Source of the DNA: FEN-1297 sp963843605
Lineage (GTDB): Bacteria; Bacteroidota; Ignavibacteria; Ignavibacteriales; Ignavibacteriaceae
Direction: 5' to 3'
Length of the DNA stretch: 64,000 nt
Assembly (NCBI GenBank): GCA_963843605.1
Contig: CAWJLA010000001.1
Span: 1,364,001 to 1,428,000 of the forward strand
This document shows positions 1 to 9,485 of the stretch, piece by piece. Position 1 is the stretch's first letter; every line of letters begins with the position of its first letter. A program made the position numbers and the translations under genes. The notes beneath the pieces are model-generated. The model saw only the letters and a list, made by a program, of their open reading frames with translations. It was not told where the DNA came from and made no database searches.

Positions 1-443
1 GATACGAATTCTTCCCTGAAACGCTGTATGGTAGCGGCGTCTATCAGTCCCATATCTCCGGGCAATATGTATACTATTCCGTCGAAATTTTTATTGCCCA
101 TTTTTTCCAATGCCACCTGTACTGCATGACCGGTGCCGTTTTGAACCTGTTGATATGCAAAGACCACTGCGTTGCGCTGCCCTATAACTTCAATAACGTC
201 TTTAGCTTTTATACCGACAACTATTACAGAATTTATATTATTAATGCCTCTGACACAGGCGTTAAGTACACGCTCAACCGTAGGAACTCCCCAAATTTTA
301 TGCAGCATTTTGGACTTCTGGGACTTAATTCTTTTCCCGTGTCCGGCGGCAAGTATAATTGCAATTTCCGGAGTTTCCAGATTTATTTTTGAAGATAATT
401 TTTCAACTAACTGATTGACTTCTTTTGTTTCGGCTGAATTCAT
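1..443 (-). CDS. GlmU-like sugar nucleotidyltransferase, N-terminal part (runs off left edge)
   Basis: About 147 residues are visible before the window ends, starting from the ATG at 443. After a roughly 25-residue leader, the sequence shows the nucleotide-binding signature of the GlmU/NTP-transferase family (LAAGHGKRIKS, then a KMLHKIWG segment), the QNGTGHA motif that contacts uridine in GlmU, and a PGDMGLID segment matching the metal-binding L-x-GD region. Family knowledge: GlmU makes UDP-N-acetylglucosamine for peptidoglycan and LPS in the cytoplasm. The C-terminal left-handed beta-helix acetyltransferase half would lie outside the window, so I cannot tell whether this is bifunctional GlmU or a shorter uridylyltransferase. 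It lies upstream-left of a minus-strand envelope gene cluster, which fits a precursor role. Confidence 0.8.
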   Translation of the reverse strand, partial: MNSAETKEVNQLVEKLSSKINLETPEIAIILAAGHGKRIKSQKSKMLHKIWGVPTVERVLNACVRGINNINSVIVVGIKAKDVIEVIGQRNAVVFAYQQVQNGTGHAVQVALEKMGNKNFDGIVYILPGDMGLIDAATIQRFREEFV

Positions 444-544
444 TTAAATCTCCGGAATTGTTTTCGTTATTCTAAAATCGTGTTAAATAAAATTAAAATC
501 TTTCATAAATGTATTTCAATACTATTTACCTGACTATCGGCTTG

Positions 545-2626
545 TTAATTAACCTGATGAACTTCAATATCGCCGTCCTCTTGCTTCTTATATAAATAAT
601 ATAAAGCAATATTAAATCCCAGCGTAAACCAGACCAGTGTAATTATTTCCTGGTCGCCGAAATTATATTCGGTTAGTCCCGACACTAAGAAAGCGGCCAC
701 ACTTCCTAAAACGCCCAGGGCGTAAGATGAAAGAAAAGGTTTACCCGCAAGATTTTTATAAATTTTTATATCTAGGGCTATCATTTTATAAATCAAAAAG
801 CAAAATGCAAGGAAACCGAATAATCCCAGGGTAACTAATTCATGAACAAAATTGTTGTGCATATGCCCCTGAATTTCTTTATCGTAACTGTGCTTATATT
901 TTCTGTATAAATTTCCCAGGTCAATATCGCCTACGCCGAATACGGGATGGCGGCTGAACATTTTAAAACCGGCAATCCATAATTCAATTCTGGTAATATT
1001 GGAATGATTGTAAAAATCAAAAATACTTAATAGCCTGCTCCTTTTAACAAATGTAAAAAACAAATGACCGTCGCTGCTTTCAATGCTGGTAGGCTCTGCG
1101 CTAAGTTTGCCGCGAACAAGTATTTTAATCTTATTTTCAACCGGATATTGCAATTCATAAAAATATCCGTCTGAATTTACGGCGAACAATTTATTGTCGG
1201 CAAATCTCCATGTAAAAAGTCTGGAAAGCGCAGCATCCTGATCGAGAAGAACAAGCCCGGCCGGTTTAACATCAAAAAGCTTAAGTCCCTTTTTGTCTGA
1301 AACAAAAATTTTATTATCAATAGCATAAACGAAATCCAGATTGGCATTGTCGGTATACCGGATTACTTGCCCGGCCGGAAGTCCGTTATTTAATCTCACA
1401 ACCGTAATGGTGGAAGGCGGACTTGATATAACGAGGCCGGCCGAATCGGCATAAATATTTGAATAACCTTTGAAGTTTCTATATCTGGCAGTATCCGAAA
1501 GATTCTCGGGGTTTTTAAATACAGTAATCCCGCTGTCTACATCAACCACATACAGGTAATTACTGGCAACAGTAAAAGCGTATGTGAATCCCGCAGTAAT
1601 AAATTCTTTCTCAAAGACAAAATCGTCGCCGGTCTTTTTCAACAGAAAGAATCTGGTTTCGATGGAAGAGCCGACATAATAATCGCCCGACCATTTTTTA
1701 ATTGATACAATAGGAGCAGGCAACTTAATATGCTTAATCAGGGTTGTATCCTTAAATACCAGCAGTCCGTTATCGAAATCGGAAACATACTCCTTTTTGC
1801 CCTCGGATATTATATTTTTTGCGCGGCCTTTTGTATTGACGGTATATTCTTTTTTTATTGAGGAATTAAGGAGACTGTAAACCTCGAAGGTGCTTTTATT
1901 TTTTGATACTATGAACATTACCGCTACGGCAGAACAAATTAATATTATCATCTTCCATTGTTTTTTTGCAACCAGGATAATGATAATACCTGCTCCGACA
2001 CCAATCCAGCTAGTTCTCTTGTAAGTAGAGACCAAAGCAAGCAGCGATAATAAAAACCCGATCACAAGCAATATTCTGTTGCGTATATTGACCTTCTCGT
2101 TAACGGCAAATGCAAATAAAAACAATACCGTAAAACTTGTTATTTCTCCCGCCGTAATAGGGTACTGAAAAATTGACGGTCCCGACTGCTCTACGCTGTA
2201 CAAACTGTAGATATAATATTTATAAGCGAAGAATAGATAAATAAGTATAGATACAAGTGATGCGCCGATGTAAATTTTAAAATAGATTTTAAATCTTTTA
2301 ATATCCGTTACCGCAACGAACGAAGTATAAACAAGCGGAATAAGCAAAGCTCTTTTCGAAAAATATAAATACGCCTGAGGAATGCCTCCGGAAAAAAGAG
2401 CGGATAATAATTCGGCGGTGAGAAACCAGATAAATGCAGCTTCGAGACCGGTTTTTTTGAATTGATTTTCGCCGGACAAAAAATATCTGACAAGTATAAA
2501 AATCAATGCACCGAAATATCCGATCTGATTAACAAAAATTGAGTTTGTAAGGCTGAGTACAAATAAGATCATGAAAATGAAAATTAACCTGTCCAATATT
2601 TTGATTCGGTTCTCCGCAGTTTTCAT
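545..2626 (-). CDS. O-antigen ligase/Wzy-like membrane protein with an inserted propeller-like domain
   Basis: 693 residues. Residues 1-245 are about eight hydrophobic helices, and residues 540-693 carry the family's end: an RIELWIAGFKMF..HPVFGVG segment, a GHMHNNFVHELVTLGLFG segment and final helices. This matches the Wzy_C/O-antigen ligase family, which joins or polymerises surface glycans on lipid carriers in the periplasm. The usual periplasmic loop is replaced by about 270 soluble residues (roughly 265-535) of repeated beta-strand blades such as NLDFVYAIDNKIFVSDKKG and ADNKLFAVNSDGYFYEL, resembling an LVIVD/WD-type beta-propeller. The family is normally near 400-450 residues. It ends two bases before the exporter gene's side of the cluster (3-bp gap), so the two are probably co-transcribed. 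I cannot assign ligase versus polymerase. Confidence 0.75.
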   Translation of the reverse strand: MKTAENRIKILDRLIFIFMILFVLSLTNSIFVNQIGYFGALIFILVRYFLSGENQFKKTGLEAAFIWFLTAELLSALFSGGIPQAYLYFSKRALLIPLVYTSFVAVTDIKRFKIYFKIYIGASLVSILIYLFFAYKYYIYSLYSVEQSGPSIFQYPITAGEITSFTVLFLFAFAVNEKVNIRNRILLVIGFLLSLLALVSTYKRTSWIGVGAGIIIILVAKKQWKMIILICSAVAVMFIVSKNKSTFEVYSLLNSSIKKEYTVNTKGRAKNIISEGKKEYVSDFDNGLLVFKDTTLIKHIKLPAPIVSIKKWSGDYYVGSSIETRFFLLKKTGDDFVFEKEFITAGFTYAFTVASNYLYVVDVDSGITVFKNPENLSDTARYRNFKGYSNIYADSAGLVISSPPSTITVVRLNNGLPAGQVIRYTDNANLDFVYAIDNKIFVSDKKGLKLFDVKPAGLVLLDQDAALSRLFTWRFADNKLFAVNSDGYFYELQYPVENKIKILVRGKLSAEPTSIESSDGHLFFTFVKRSRLLSIFDFYNHSNITRIELWIAGFKMFSRHPVFGVGDIDLGNLYRKYKHSYDKEIQGHMHNNFVHELVTLGLFGFLAFCFLIYKMIALDIKIYKNLAGKPFLSSYALGVLGSVAAFLVSGLTEYNFGDQEIITLVWFTLGFNIALYYLYKKQEDGDIEVHQVN

Positions 2627-2628
2627 AT

Positions 2629-4482
2629 TTAATCCCTGAATTGCATTTCATAAAATTTACGGTAAAGCCCGTTTAAGTCTTCGATTAATTCGTCGTGCGT
2701 TCCGGTTTGAATTATTGAACCTCTTTCGAGTACTAGTATTCTTGATGCATTCCTTATGGTGCTGAGTCTGTGTGCTATTACAAATGTTGTTCTGTTTACC
2801 ATCATACGTTCAATTGCTTCCTGCACAAGCTGTTCAGACTCATTATCCAGAGCCGACGTTGCTTCGTCGAATATCATGATAGGAGGATTTTTTAATATCG
2901 CCCTGGCAATTGAAATTCTCTGACGTTGTCCGCCGGAAAGTTTTACTCCCCTTTCGCCGATTACCGTATCGTATCCGTCAGACATTTCAAGGATAAAATT
3001 ATGTGCATTTGCTGCTTTGGCAGCTTCCACAATTCTTTCCATCGGATAATTACCCAATCCGTAAGCGATATTGTTTTTTATCGATTCGTTGAATAAAAAA
3101 GTTTCCTGAGTAACTATACCCATCAAGGCTCTCAGATCGGTTATATCAATATCCTTTATATCTATACCGTCTAATTTTATTCTGCCGCCGGTCGCATCGT
3201 AAAATCTCGGAATCAGATCCACGAGAGTCGATTTGCCGCCTCCCGACGGGCCCACCAGGGCAATTATTTCTCCCCGTCTCACATCAAAATTAATATCCTT
3301 CAATACAGGCTCGTCAGAATCTTCATAACTGAATTCCAAATGGTCGAACGAAATTACATCTTTAAAACCACTTACCTTAACAGGATTCGGGGAATTCATA
3401 ATTGTCGGTTTCGTATCGATTATTTCAAAAATTCTGTCGCCTGCCGCCGACGATTCCTGAATCCTGTTGTTTACGGTGCTGAGTTCTTTTATCGGCGGCA
3501 TCAATTGAAAGATTGCAAACAGGAATCCCAGGAACTCGCTTGCTTTAAGAGAATTATGCTCAAGAACAAGTACACCGCCGTAGTATATGATAACTACACC
3601 GACAATCACGCTAAGGAATTCAGTGATCGGCGAAGATGCATTTCTTATCCTCACTATCCTCAGCATCATTTTGAAAAAACTACGTGTCTCTTTAGTAAAT
3701 TTCCCGTTCTCATAGTTTTCCATTCCGAAAGCTTTTACAATCTTCACACCAGATATCGTCTCCTGTATAATACTCGTAATATCAGCCATTTTTGCCTGAA
3801 TTGCAGTACTGTGTTTCCGAAGTTTGATCCCTATCCAGGCTATTATTCCCATCGAGAAAGGCAGTACGACAAAAGCCAGAACCGTAAGCTGCCAGCTTAT
3901 ACTTAATGCTATTCCGATGAAAACAATTATGGTAATCGGTTCTCGGATCAAGTTGAGGAAAGCAGCGGATATGCTGTTCTGAACTACGTTTACATCGTTG
4001 ACAATTCTTGATATCAGGTTGCCTACTCTTTCCTGTTTAAAATACCCCATCGGCAGCTCGTGCAGGTGACCGTACGCTTTATCGCGCAGATCCTTCATAG
4101 TACCCTGTTCCGCATAAGAAAGGAAGTAAGCCTGCAGGTATCCGAAGATATTTTTAAAGAAGAAAGAAATAACCACAAGGAAACAAATTTTCAGCAGCGC
4201 GTCCAGCTTGTTTCCGCTGAAGACGAATTGATTAAATCCCGTAACAATCTCCTGCTCCACCTTTGTTGCCCATTCAGGAAGAATGCTTTTGGCCGTAGCA
4301 ATAGTAGCCGGCTGTGAAACAGTCTGCTGGGGAGATTCCTGAAAAAGAGTATCCAGAAGGGGAATTGTAAGATAAACCGATAATCCGTTAAGTACCGCGT
4401 ACAGTATAGTACAAATTATCGAAATAACCAGATGCCGCCAGTAAGGTTTTACAAATTTTAATATTCTTAAGTAGGTGTTCAC
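2629..4482 (-). CDS. MsbA-type ABC exporter (fused membrane and ATPase domains)
   Basis: 617 residues, the usual size for a half-transporter. An N-terminal six-helix exporter domain (residues about 1-340) is followed by a nucleotide-binding domain with Walker A (GPSGGGKST), Q-loop (GIVTQETFLF), ABC signature (LSGGQRQRISIARA), Walker B (IMIFDEATSALD) and switch histidine (FVIAHRLST). The family includes MsbA, which flips lipid A-core across the inner membrane, and related lipid or drug exporters. The linked O-antigen-ligase-like gene supports a lipid-linked glycan substrate, but that is inference. The region between the first two helices carries a hydrophilic insert with SPQQTVSQPA, larger than in classical MsbA. 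Confidence 0.88.
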   Translation of the reverse strand: MNTYLRILKFVKPYWRHLVISIICTILYAVLNGLSVYLTIPLLDTLFQESPQQTVSQPATIATAKSILPEWATKVEQEIVTGFNQFVFSGNKLDALLKICFLVVISFFFKNIFGYLQAYFLSYAEQGTMKDLRDKAYGHLHELPMGYFKQERVGNLISRIVNDVNVVQNSISAAFLNLIREPITIIVFIGIALSISWQLTVLAFVVLPFSMGIIAWIGIKLRKHSTAIQAKMADITSIIQETISGVKIVKAFGMENYENGKFTKETRSFFKMMLRIVRIRNASSPITEFLSVIVGVVIIYYGGVLVLEHNSLKASEFLGFLFAIFQLMPPIKELSTVNNRIQESSAAGDRIFEIIDTKPTIMNSPNPVKVSGFKDVISFDHLEFSYEDSDEPVLKDINFDVRRGEIIALVGPSGGGKSTLVDLIPRFYDATGGRIKLDGIDIKDIDITDLRALMGIVTQETFLFNESIKNNIAYGLGNYPMERIVEAAKAANAHNFILEMSDGYDTVIGERGVKLSGGQRQRISIARAILKNPPIMIFDEATSALDNESEQLVQEAIERMMVNRTTFVIAHRLSTIRNASRILVLERGSIIQTGTHDELIEDLNGLYRKFYEMQFRD

Positions 4483-4484
4483 TT

Positions 4485-5519
4485 TTAATTATAATCCGGA
4501 ATCCGCGGAATATTTTTTAAACCGCATCCTTTTTTTATGTTTATTGAATCGTATGATTTAAAGGTATTTAAATTAAAAATATTTATCGAAGAATTCTCTG
4601 CAAAACCGTCGTCGAACAACAGAAAATTATTCAGCACATAAAAATTTTTTAATCCGCCGCCGTTCCATTGCTTTAATATACGCCTGCTTTTTAACGAATA
4701 AATATATAACGATGAAGTAACGGGAGAATTTCCGTAAATAGTTTTATTCCCGGCAGAAATATTAAGCGTCGAAAATACCAGATAATTATTGCCCCGCACC
4801 CAGACGGCCTGGTTCAGTTTTTGATCAGTTGTAACCAGCAAAGTTTTCTTTTGTATACTGCGGAAAACTAAATATACGGAATATAAACTTGAGTCAGCCG
4901 TAACCGTTAAATAATATTTACCTTCCGGCGATTTAAAACCGGACTGAACTTCCGCGGGCTTCGGATAGCCTTCCCTTGTAATATCGTATGTTTTTATTTC
5001 GTCAAAGAGTTTTTTACCGAAAGTATTAAAAATCTGAGTATGTTGATTTACATAAGTTGCCACGGTCAGATCGAGAGAATTTAACATTACTTTAAATGTA
5101 TTATCGGTACCCCATACCATGAACACCTGTATTCCGCTTCCGATTTTCTCAATCATACTGATTTTATTTGAGTCGGCGTTGAAAAGATAAAGCCTCGCAT
5201 CTTTTATAAACGGAAATGCGCCGGTTTTACCGTAGTCTCCCGCTGTGAGGAAAAAAGCCGTTTTCATATCTTTCGAATACGAAAGATTTACAACGCTCTC
5301 ATTTTCCTTCGACCAGAACAAAGATAATTTTTTATTTTTGAAATTATATTCGTAAAGTCCGGCCCTGTATCCGTAAATTCCTGTAACCAGCAGGTTCTTT
5401 ACTATCGGCAGTTTTCCGGCGGGATTATTTGCTGCCGTATTATAGTTTGTCTTCTTTTCGGAACATCCGGATAAAAACAATGTAACTGAAAATATTGCAA
5501 TTAAACACTTTTCAAGCAT
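4485..5519 (-). CDS. propeller-like lipoprotein of unknown function
   Basis: I place the start at the ATG at 5519, not at the longer in-frame option at 5585. This ATG overlaps the upstream protease stop codon by one base (TAATG), and the protein then begins with a proper lipoprotein signal: a charged MLEK start, a hydrophobic stretch and the lipobox LSGC. The mature part (about 325 residues) is rich in short beta strands with a repeating pattern, for example GIYGYRAGLYEYNFKNKK and NFYVLNNFLLFDDGF, as in WD40/TolB-like propellers. No catalytic motif is seen. It is translationally coupled to the site-2 protease and lies 2 bp before the exporter gene, suggesting an envelope role. The function is unknown. 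Confidence 0.7.
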   Translation of the reverse strand: MLEKCLIAIFSVTLFLSGCSEKKTNYNTAANNPAGKLPIVKNLLVTGIYGYRAGLYEYNFKNKKLSLFWSKENESVVNLSYSKDMKTAFFLTAGDYGKTGAFPFIKDARLYLFNADSNKISMIEKIGSGIQVFMVWGTDNTFKVMLNSLDLTVATYVNQHTQIFNTFGKKLFDEIKTYDITREGYPKPAEVQSGFKSPEGKYYLTVTADSSLYSVYLVFRSIQKKTLLVTTDQKLNQAVWVRGNNYLVFSTLNISAGNKTIYGNSPVTSSLYIYSLKSRRILKQWNGGGLKNFYVLNNFLLFDDGFAENSSINIFNLNTFKSYDSINIKKGCGLKNIPRIPDYN

Positions 5520-6169
5520 TAAAGACCGGCGGTTTTTATAAACAAACTTAATATTAAGTTTACGAATTTCATAAAATAAGACCACAACGGACTGTATATG
5601 AAAAACAATAATATTATCGATCCGTAAAAACCCAGATTCAAAATCATTGCCGTATATTTGTTCGGGAAAAGATCAAATAAAATATGCGAGCCGTCAAGCG
5701 GCGGTATGGGCAGCAGATTGAAGGCAAAAAGGAAAATATTTAAAAACACGCCGTACCAGAGAATGTTAATCCAGAAGGTCCGGTATGCCAGGCCTGAATG
5801 AAGAGCGGCAAGCAGAATTAAAAACAAAAACACCGCAAGCAAAAAATTGGATAATGGGCCGGCAAATGATACTACTGCGTCGTCTTTAAGCTGATCTTTG
5901 AAATTAGATCTGTTAACAGGAACCGGTTTAGCCCAGCCTATCAAAGCAAACCCGGAAGCAAAAGAAGCGATAGGCATAATGTAAGTACCTACAAGGTCGG
6001 CGTGTTTAAACGGATTTAATGTCAGGCGCCCCTGGTTCTTTGCGGTATCGTCTCCCAGCCGCCAAGCAACAAATGCATGTGCAAATTCGTGAATGCCCAG
6101 TGAAATGAAAAACAGCGGCAAGAATGAAATAAATGAAATTAATTTTTCGCTTATATGAATATTAGACAA
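5519..6169 (-). CDS. site-2 protease family (M50) membrane metalloprotease
   Basis: 216 residues with several hydrophobic helices. The zinc motif HEFAH is at residues 27-31 within GIHEFAHAFVAWRLGD, and the third ligand is D159 in NLLPIPPLDGSH, the hallmark of M50 intramembrane proteases. The short, PDZ-less layout and the GRLTLNPFKHAD segment match the rhomboid-sized 'site-2 protease family' group (like B. subtilis YwhC) rather than RseP. The substrate is unknown. It sits between xerD (5-bp gap) and a lipoprotein gene it overlaps by one base, so all three are likely co-transcribed. Confidence 0.88.
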   Translation of the reverse strand: MSNIHISEKLISFISFLPLFFISLGIHEFAHAFVAWRLGDDTAKNQGRLTLNPFKHADLVGTYIMPIASFASGFALIGWAKPVPVNRSNFKDQLKDDAVVSFAGPLSNFLLAVFLFLILLAALHSGLAYRTFWINILWYGVFLNIFLFAFNLLPIPPLDGSHILFDLFPNKYTAMILNLGFYGSIILLFFIYSPLWSYFMKFVNLILSLFIKTAGL

Positions 6170-6174
6170 AATGA

Positions 6175-7065
6175 TTATCCTCTCGGGTGAAACTGTTTAT
6201 GAACCTGTTTAATATATTCTCTGTCGATATGCGTATAAATCTGCGTAGTAGATATATCCGCATGACCCAGCATTTCCTGTACAGCTCTTAAATCGGCACC
6301 GCCTTCAATAAGATGAGTGGCAAAGGAATGCCTGAAAGTATGAGGGTGAACTTCTTTTACAATGCCTGCTTCTTTAACGTAACGGTTTACAATTTTCCAT
6401 GCACCCATTCTGGAAAGTTTTGTACCGCGGCCGTTTAAAAATAAAATATTTCCGCTCTTAGATTTTTTTTCAAGAAGAGGTCTTCCTTTTTTCAAGTATT
6501 TAACTATCCATTTCCTGGCGCTTTGCCCGATGGGAATTAATCTTTCCTTAGATCCTTTACCGAATACCCGGATAATTTCTTCTTCAAAAAAAATATCCGA
6601 TACTTTTATGCTGATTAGCTCTGACACCCGCACACCGCAGGCATAAAACGTTTCCAGAATAGCTTTATCGCGCAATCCGAGTTTGTTATCGGTAACCGGT
6701 TGGGAAAGTATTGCCTCGATTTCCGGGAAAGATAATACAGAAGGCAGATTTTTTTTCAGTTTCGGAGCCGGCAGTCTTTCTATCGGGTTATTAACTATAT
6801 ACTTGTTTGAAAATAAATAAAGAAAGAATCCTTTAATCGACGAAAAGTATCTTGCGGCAGAACTGCTGTTTAATCCTGCTTTATTTAAACCGCTGAAAAA
6901 TTCGCTTAAGTGTGAATATTTAATCCCGGACGGATCGTTAATGTTATATCCTTCAATGAATTTAAGGAATGCGGTAATATCGTTTTTGTAAGACGCGACG
7001 GTATTTTCGGAAAGATTTTTTTCTAGCTTTAGTACCGTTAAATATTCTTTTAGAAAAATGTTCAT
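6175..7065 (-). CDS. xerD: tyrosine recombinase XerD/XerC
   Basis: 296 residues, the normal Xer length. An N-terminal SAM-like core-binding domain (about 1-90) precedes the catalytic domain with the full tyrosine-recombinase set: R146 (CGVRVSEL), K170 (RVFGKGSKER), H242 and R245 (HPHTFRHSF), H268 (EMLGHADI) and the nucleophile Y277 (TTQIYTHI). Family role: resolves chromosome dimers at dif during division. No dif-like site was recognised in the window, and XerC and XerD cannot be separated with certainty by eye. The start overlaps the upstream pgpH-like stop by 4 bp (ATGA), so the two are translationally coupled. Confidence 0.9.
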   Translation of the reverse strand: MNIFLKEYLTVLKLEKNLSENTVASYKNDITAFLKFIEGYNINDPSGIKYSHLSEFFSGLNKAGLNSSSAARYFSSIKGFFLYLFSNKYIVNNPIERLPAPKLKKNLPSVLSFPEIEAILSQPVTDNKLGLRDKAILETFYACGVRVSELISIKVSDIFFEEEIIRVFGKGSKERLIPIGQSARKWIVKYLKKGRPLLEKKSKSGNILFLNGRGTKLSRMGAWKIVNRYVKEAGIVKEVHPHTFRHSFATHLIEGGADLRAVQEMLGHADISTTQIYTHIDREYIKQVHKQFHPRG

Positions 7066-9269
7066 TTGTCGTCTTGCTTATTGTCGATTCCTTTTTCCAT
7101 CTCGTCCTGCTTAGGATACCGTATTCTCCGGTGATGCTGCCCGACAAGAATACCGATAAAAGCTTCCTTGATTTTATTTAAATCGCTGAACGTTATGGGT
7201 GAATCGTCAAGCTGTCCGTCTCCGACACGCGACTGTATGATTTTATCTATAAGATTCTCTACTTTTACCGGGTCGGGTTCTTCGATTGAACGCACTGCTG
7301 ATTCGCATCCGTCGGCAAGCATTACAATAGCAGTCTCTTTTGTATTCGGTATCGGACCGGGATACATATAATCATTAATATTTACCTTCTCTTCGCCGTA
7401 GAGTTTTTTTGCTTTATCTAAAAAGTACGATATCGTTGTAGTGCCGTGGTGCATCGGGATAAAATCGGTAATTTCCTGCGGCAGATGATTCTCCTCGGCA
7501 AGCACCATTCCTTCTCTCACATGTTTAATAATTAAACTTACGCTTTCTTCGGGAGTTAAATTTTCGTGCACGTTCTGATTGTTCAGCTGATTCTCAACAA
7601 AATTATGCGGTGTTATTGTTTTACCGATATCGTGGTAATAAGCTCCTACTCTGGCAAGCAAGGGGTTGGCCTTTATTCTTTCGGCGGCTGCTTCGGCCAG
7701 CGTGCCCATCGTCATCGAATGATTAAATGTGCCCGGAGCTCTTCTGGCAAGTTCTTTCAGCAGCGGCCTGTCGAAGTTCGATAACTCCAGCAGCGTAAGA
7801 TCGGTTGTTATCTTAAAAATTCTTTCGAAGAAAATCAGCAGTCCGTATGTTAAGACCGGACTGATCAAAGCATTGGTTCCGGCGAACGCTATTTCTATAG
7901 ATATACTTTCGGCGGAAGCAAACCTCTCAAGACCGAATGCGAGTATCGAAACAACGTATCCTATTAGTATGTATAGAAAAGAACGGAATATCTGGGATCT
8001 GTTTTTTATATCGCGTACCGTATAAACAGACAGAGCTGATGCGAAAAGGTTCATTGCCGCAAATGTATAATCGTTTCCTCTCAAAGCCCCGGTAATCAGA
8101 ACAATGATTACAGTACAGTAAAATCCGACCCTGGAATCGAATATGATAGTAATAAGCATTGCGGTAACAGGGATGAATATCATGAACTGAAGAGGCGCAT
8201 TAACCGAGATCTGGTTGATCATGAAAGTTATAAAAGAAATAAAAACGATGTTGCTGGCTATTAGAATGATGCGCTGGTTGTCGAAAAATATTTTTTTCCT
8301 GAACAGAAAAAGATAAATTGTAAGCAGCGTCAATAAAAAACTTATATGCAGCAGTTTACCGAAGAACTGAAGAAGATACCCTTCACCTCCTATTTGTTCG
8401 CCTTTTGCCGCTTTGAATGATTCTATTTTCAGCTTGTCTTCTCTCGTAATTCTGTCGTGTTTGGCAATTATTCTCTCATTTTCATTAACTATTCCGCTGT
8501 ATTTTGATACATTGTTCTCTGCTTGTTTAATTTCTTCTTCGGTTAATTTAGAACTGTAAACAAGATTAGGGAAAACAAAATGAGAGATATATTCTGTAAG
8601 CGCCGCCTTTAAATCACCGGGGTAATTCATATTTTCTATATATTTTGCCGCGGCACTCTTTGCATCATTCAATTCATAAATGTTGTCCAGTTTTTCAATC
8701 TTATCGACATTTCCGCTGCGTATGGCAATGCTGTCTCTGCTTAGATCCGCCGAATCTTTATTTATTATTCTGTACCGGTATATGCCGTTAAGGGCCTCGC
8801 GGGCGGAATAAAATATCTGCCTTAAATTAAGATGCCTGCTTAGAAGCATATTCATTTCCTGCCTTCGCAGATGGGCGAATACATTGAACGATGTTGTACT
8901 TAAAAAGGTAGGATTAAAATCTTTAAGATTATTTGCCAGTACGCTGTCTATAACTTTTAACAGAAAATCATTATAATCTTTTAAGGAATCGGCAGCCTTC
9001 CCCGATTCATCTTTCTGGGTCAGAAAAACCGGATAAACACTTCTTGCAGCTTCTTTTAGCTCCGACTTATAGACTTCCGGGTCCTTAATTATCGGGAAAC
9101 TGAAAGGAGCTATTAAATCATCATGAATCCATATCGAGCCTACGGACACATTTGATTCTATCGACTCACCTTTCGGAAACATTAAGGCAATCAGAAAAAC
9201 AGTCACCAGTCCTATAAGTAATTTAACTCTTAGGCTGCTGCGTAATTTAGATGGTTTTTTCTCCGTCAT
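7062..9269 (-). CDS. 7TM-HD family phosphodiesterase (PgpH/YqfF type)
   Basis: 735 residues in the order known for this family: an N-terminal signal anchor (about 15-31), an extracytoplasmic 7TMR-HDED region (about 40-295), seven hydrophobic helices (about 303-485) and a cytoplasmic HD domain. The HD domain has H517 (TFNHSMT), H546-D547 (YYHDIGKT), later histidines in MHHGTTT, and DGCESAVRS. In Firmicutes, PgpH hydrolyses the second messenger c-di-AMP; the substrate here is inferred from the family. A 216-bp gap upstream probably holds the promoter of a run that continues through xerD, the M50 protease, the lipoprotein, the exporter and the ligase-like gene. Confidence 0.87.
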   Translation of the reverse strand: MTEKKPSKLRSSLRVKLLIGLVTVFLIALMFPKGESIESNVSVGSIWIHDDLIAPFSFPIIKDPEVYKSELKEAARSVYPVFLTQKDESGKAADSLKDYNDFLLKVIDSVLANNLKDFNPTFLSTTSFNVFAHLRRQEMNMLLSRHLNLRQIFYSAREALNGIYRYRIINKDSADLSRDSIAIRSGNVDKIEKLDNIYELNDAKSAAAKYIENMNYPGDLKAALTEYISHFVFPNLVYSSKLTEEEIKQAENNVSKYSGIVNENERIIAKHDRITREDKLKIESFKAAKGEQIGGEGYLLQFFGKLLHISFLLTLLTIYLFLFRKKIFFDNQRIILIASNIVFISFITFMINQISVNAPLQFMIFIPVTAMLITIIFDSRVGFYCTVIIVLITGALRGNDYTFAAMNLFASALSVYTVRDIKNRSQIFRSFLYILIGYVVSILAFGLERFASAESISIEIAFAGTNALISPVLTYGLLIFFERIFKITTDLTLLELSNFDRPLLKELARRAPGTFNHSMTMGTLAEAAAERIKANPLLARVGAYYHDIGKTITPHNFVENQLNNQNVHENLTPEESVSLIIKHVREGMVLAEENHLPQEITDFIPMHHGTTTISYFLDKAKKLYGEEKVNINDYMYPGPIPNTKETAIVMLADGCESAVRSIEEPDPVKVENLIDKIIQSRVGDGQLDDSPITFSDLNKIKEAFIGILVGQHHRRIRYPKQDEMEKGIDNKQDDK

Positions 9270-9485
9270 TTACATTTTCTGTTTTCTGTTACAAATAACG
9301 TAATTATATATTTTCAATTACGGCAATATTACTAACTTTTGCAATAATCTTAAAACTTCCGTTAAATATTTTATAGGCAAATAATTACCGTAGTTACAAA
9401 AATATTAAAAAATATTATCAGAAGAGACTAAATATGCTTTTTGTTATATATATCAAAATCAGCGGAATTGAATATCAGAACGGAA

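Noticed and set aside
3340..3906. 188-codon open frame on the plus strand
   Set aside because: Lies wholly opposite the conserved ABC exporter gene, has no ribosome site and a composition (many Arg, Tyr, His) typical of antisense frames.
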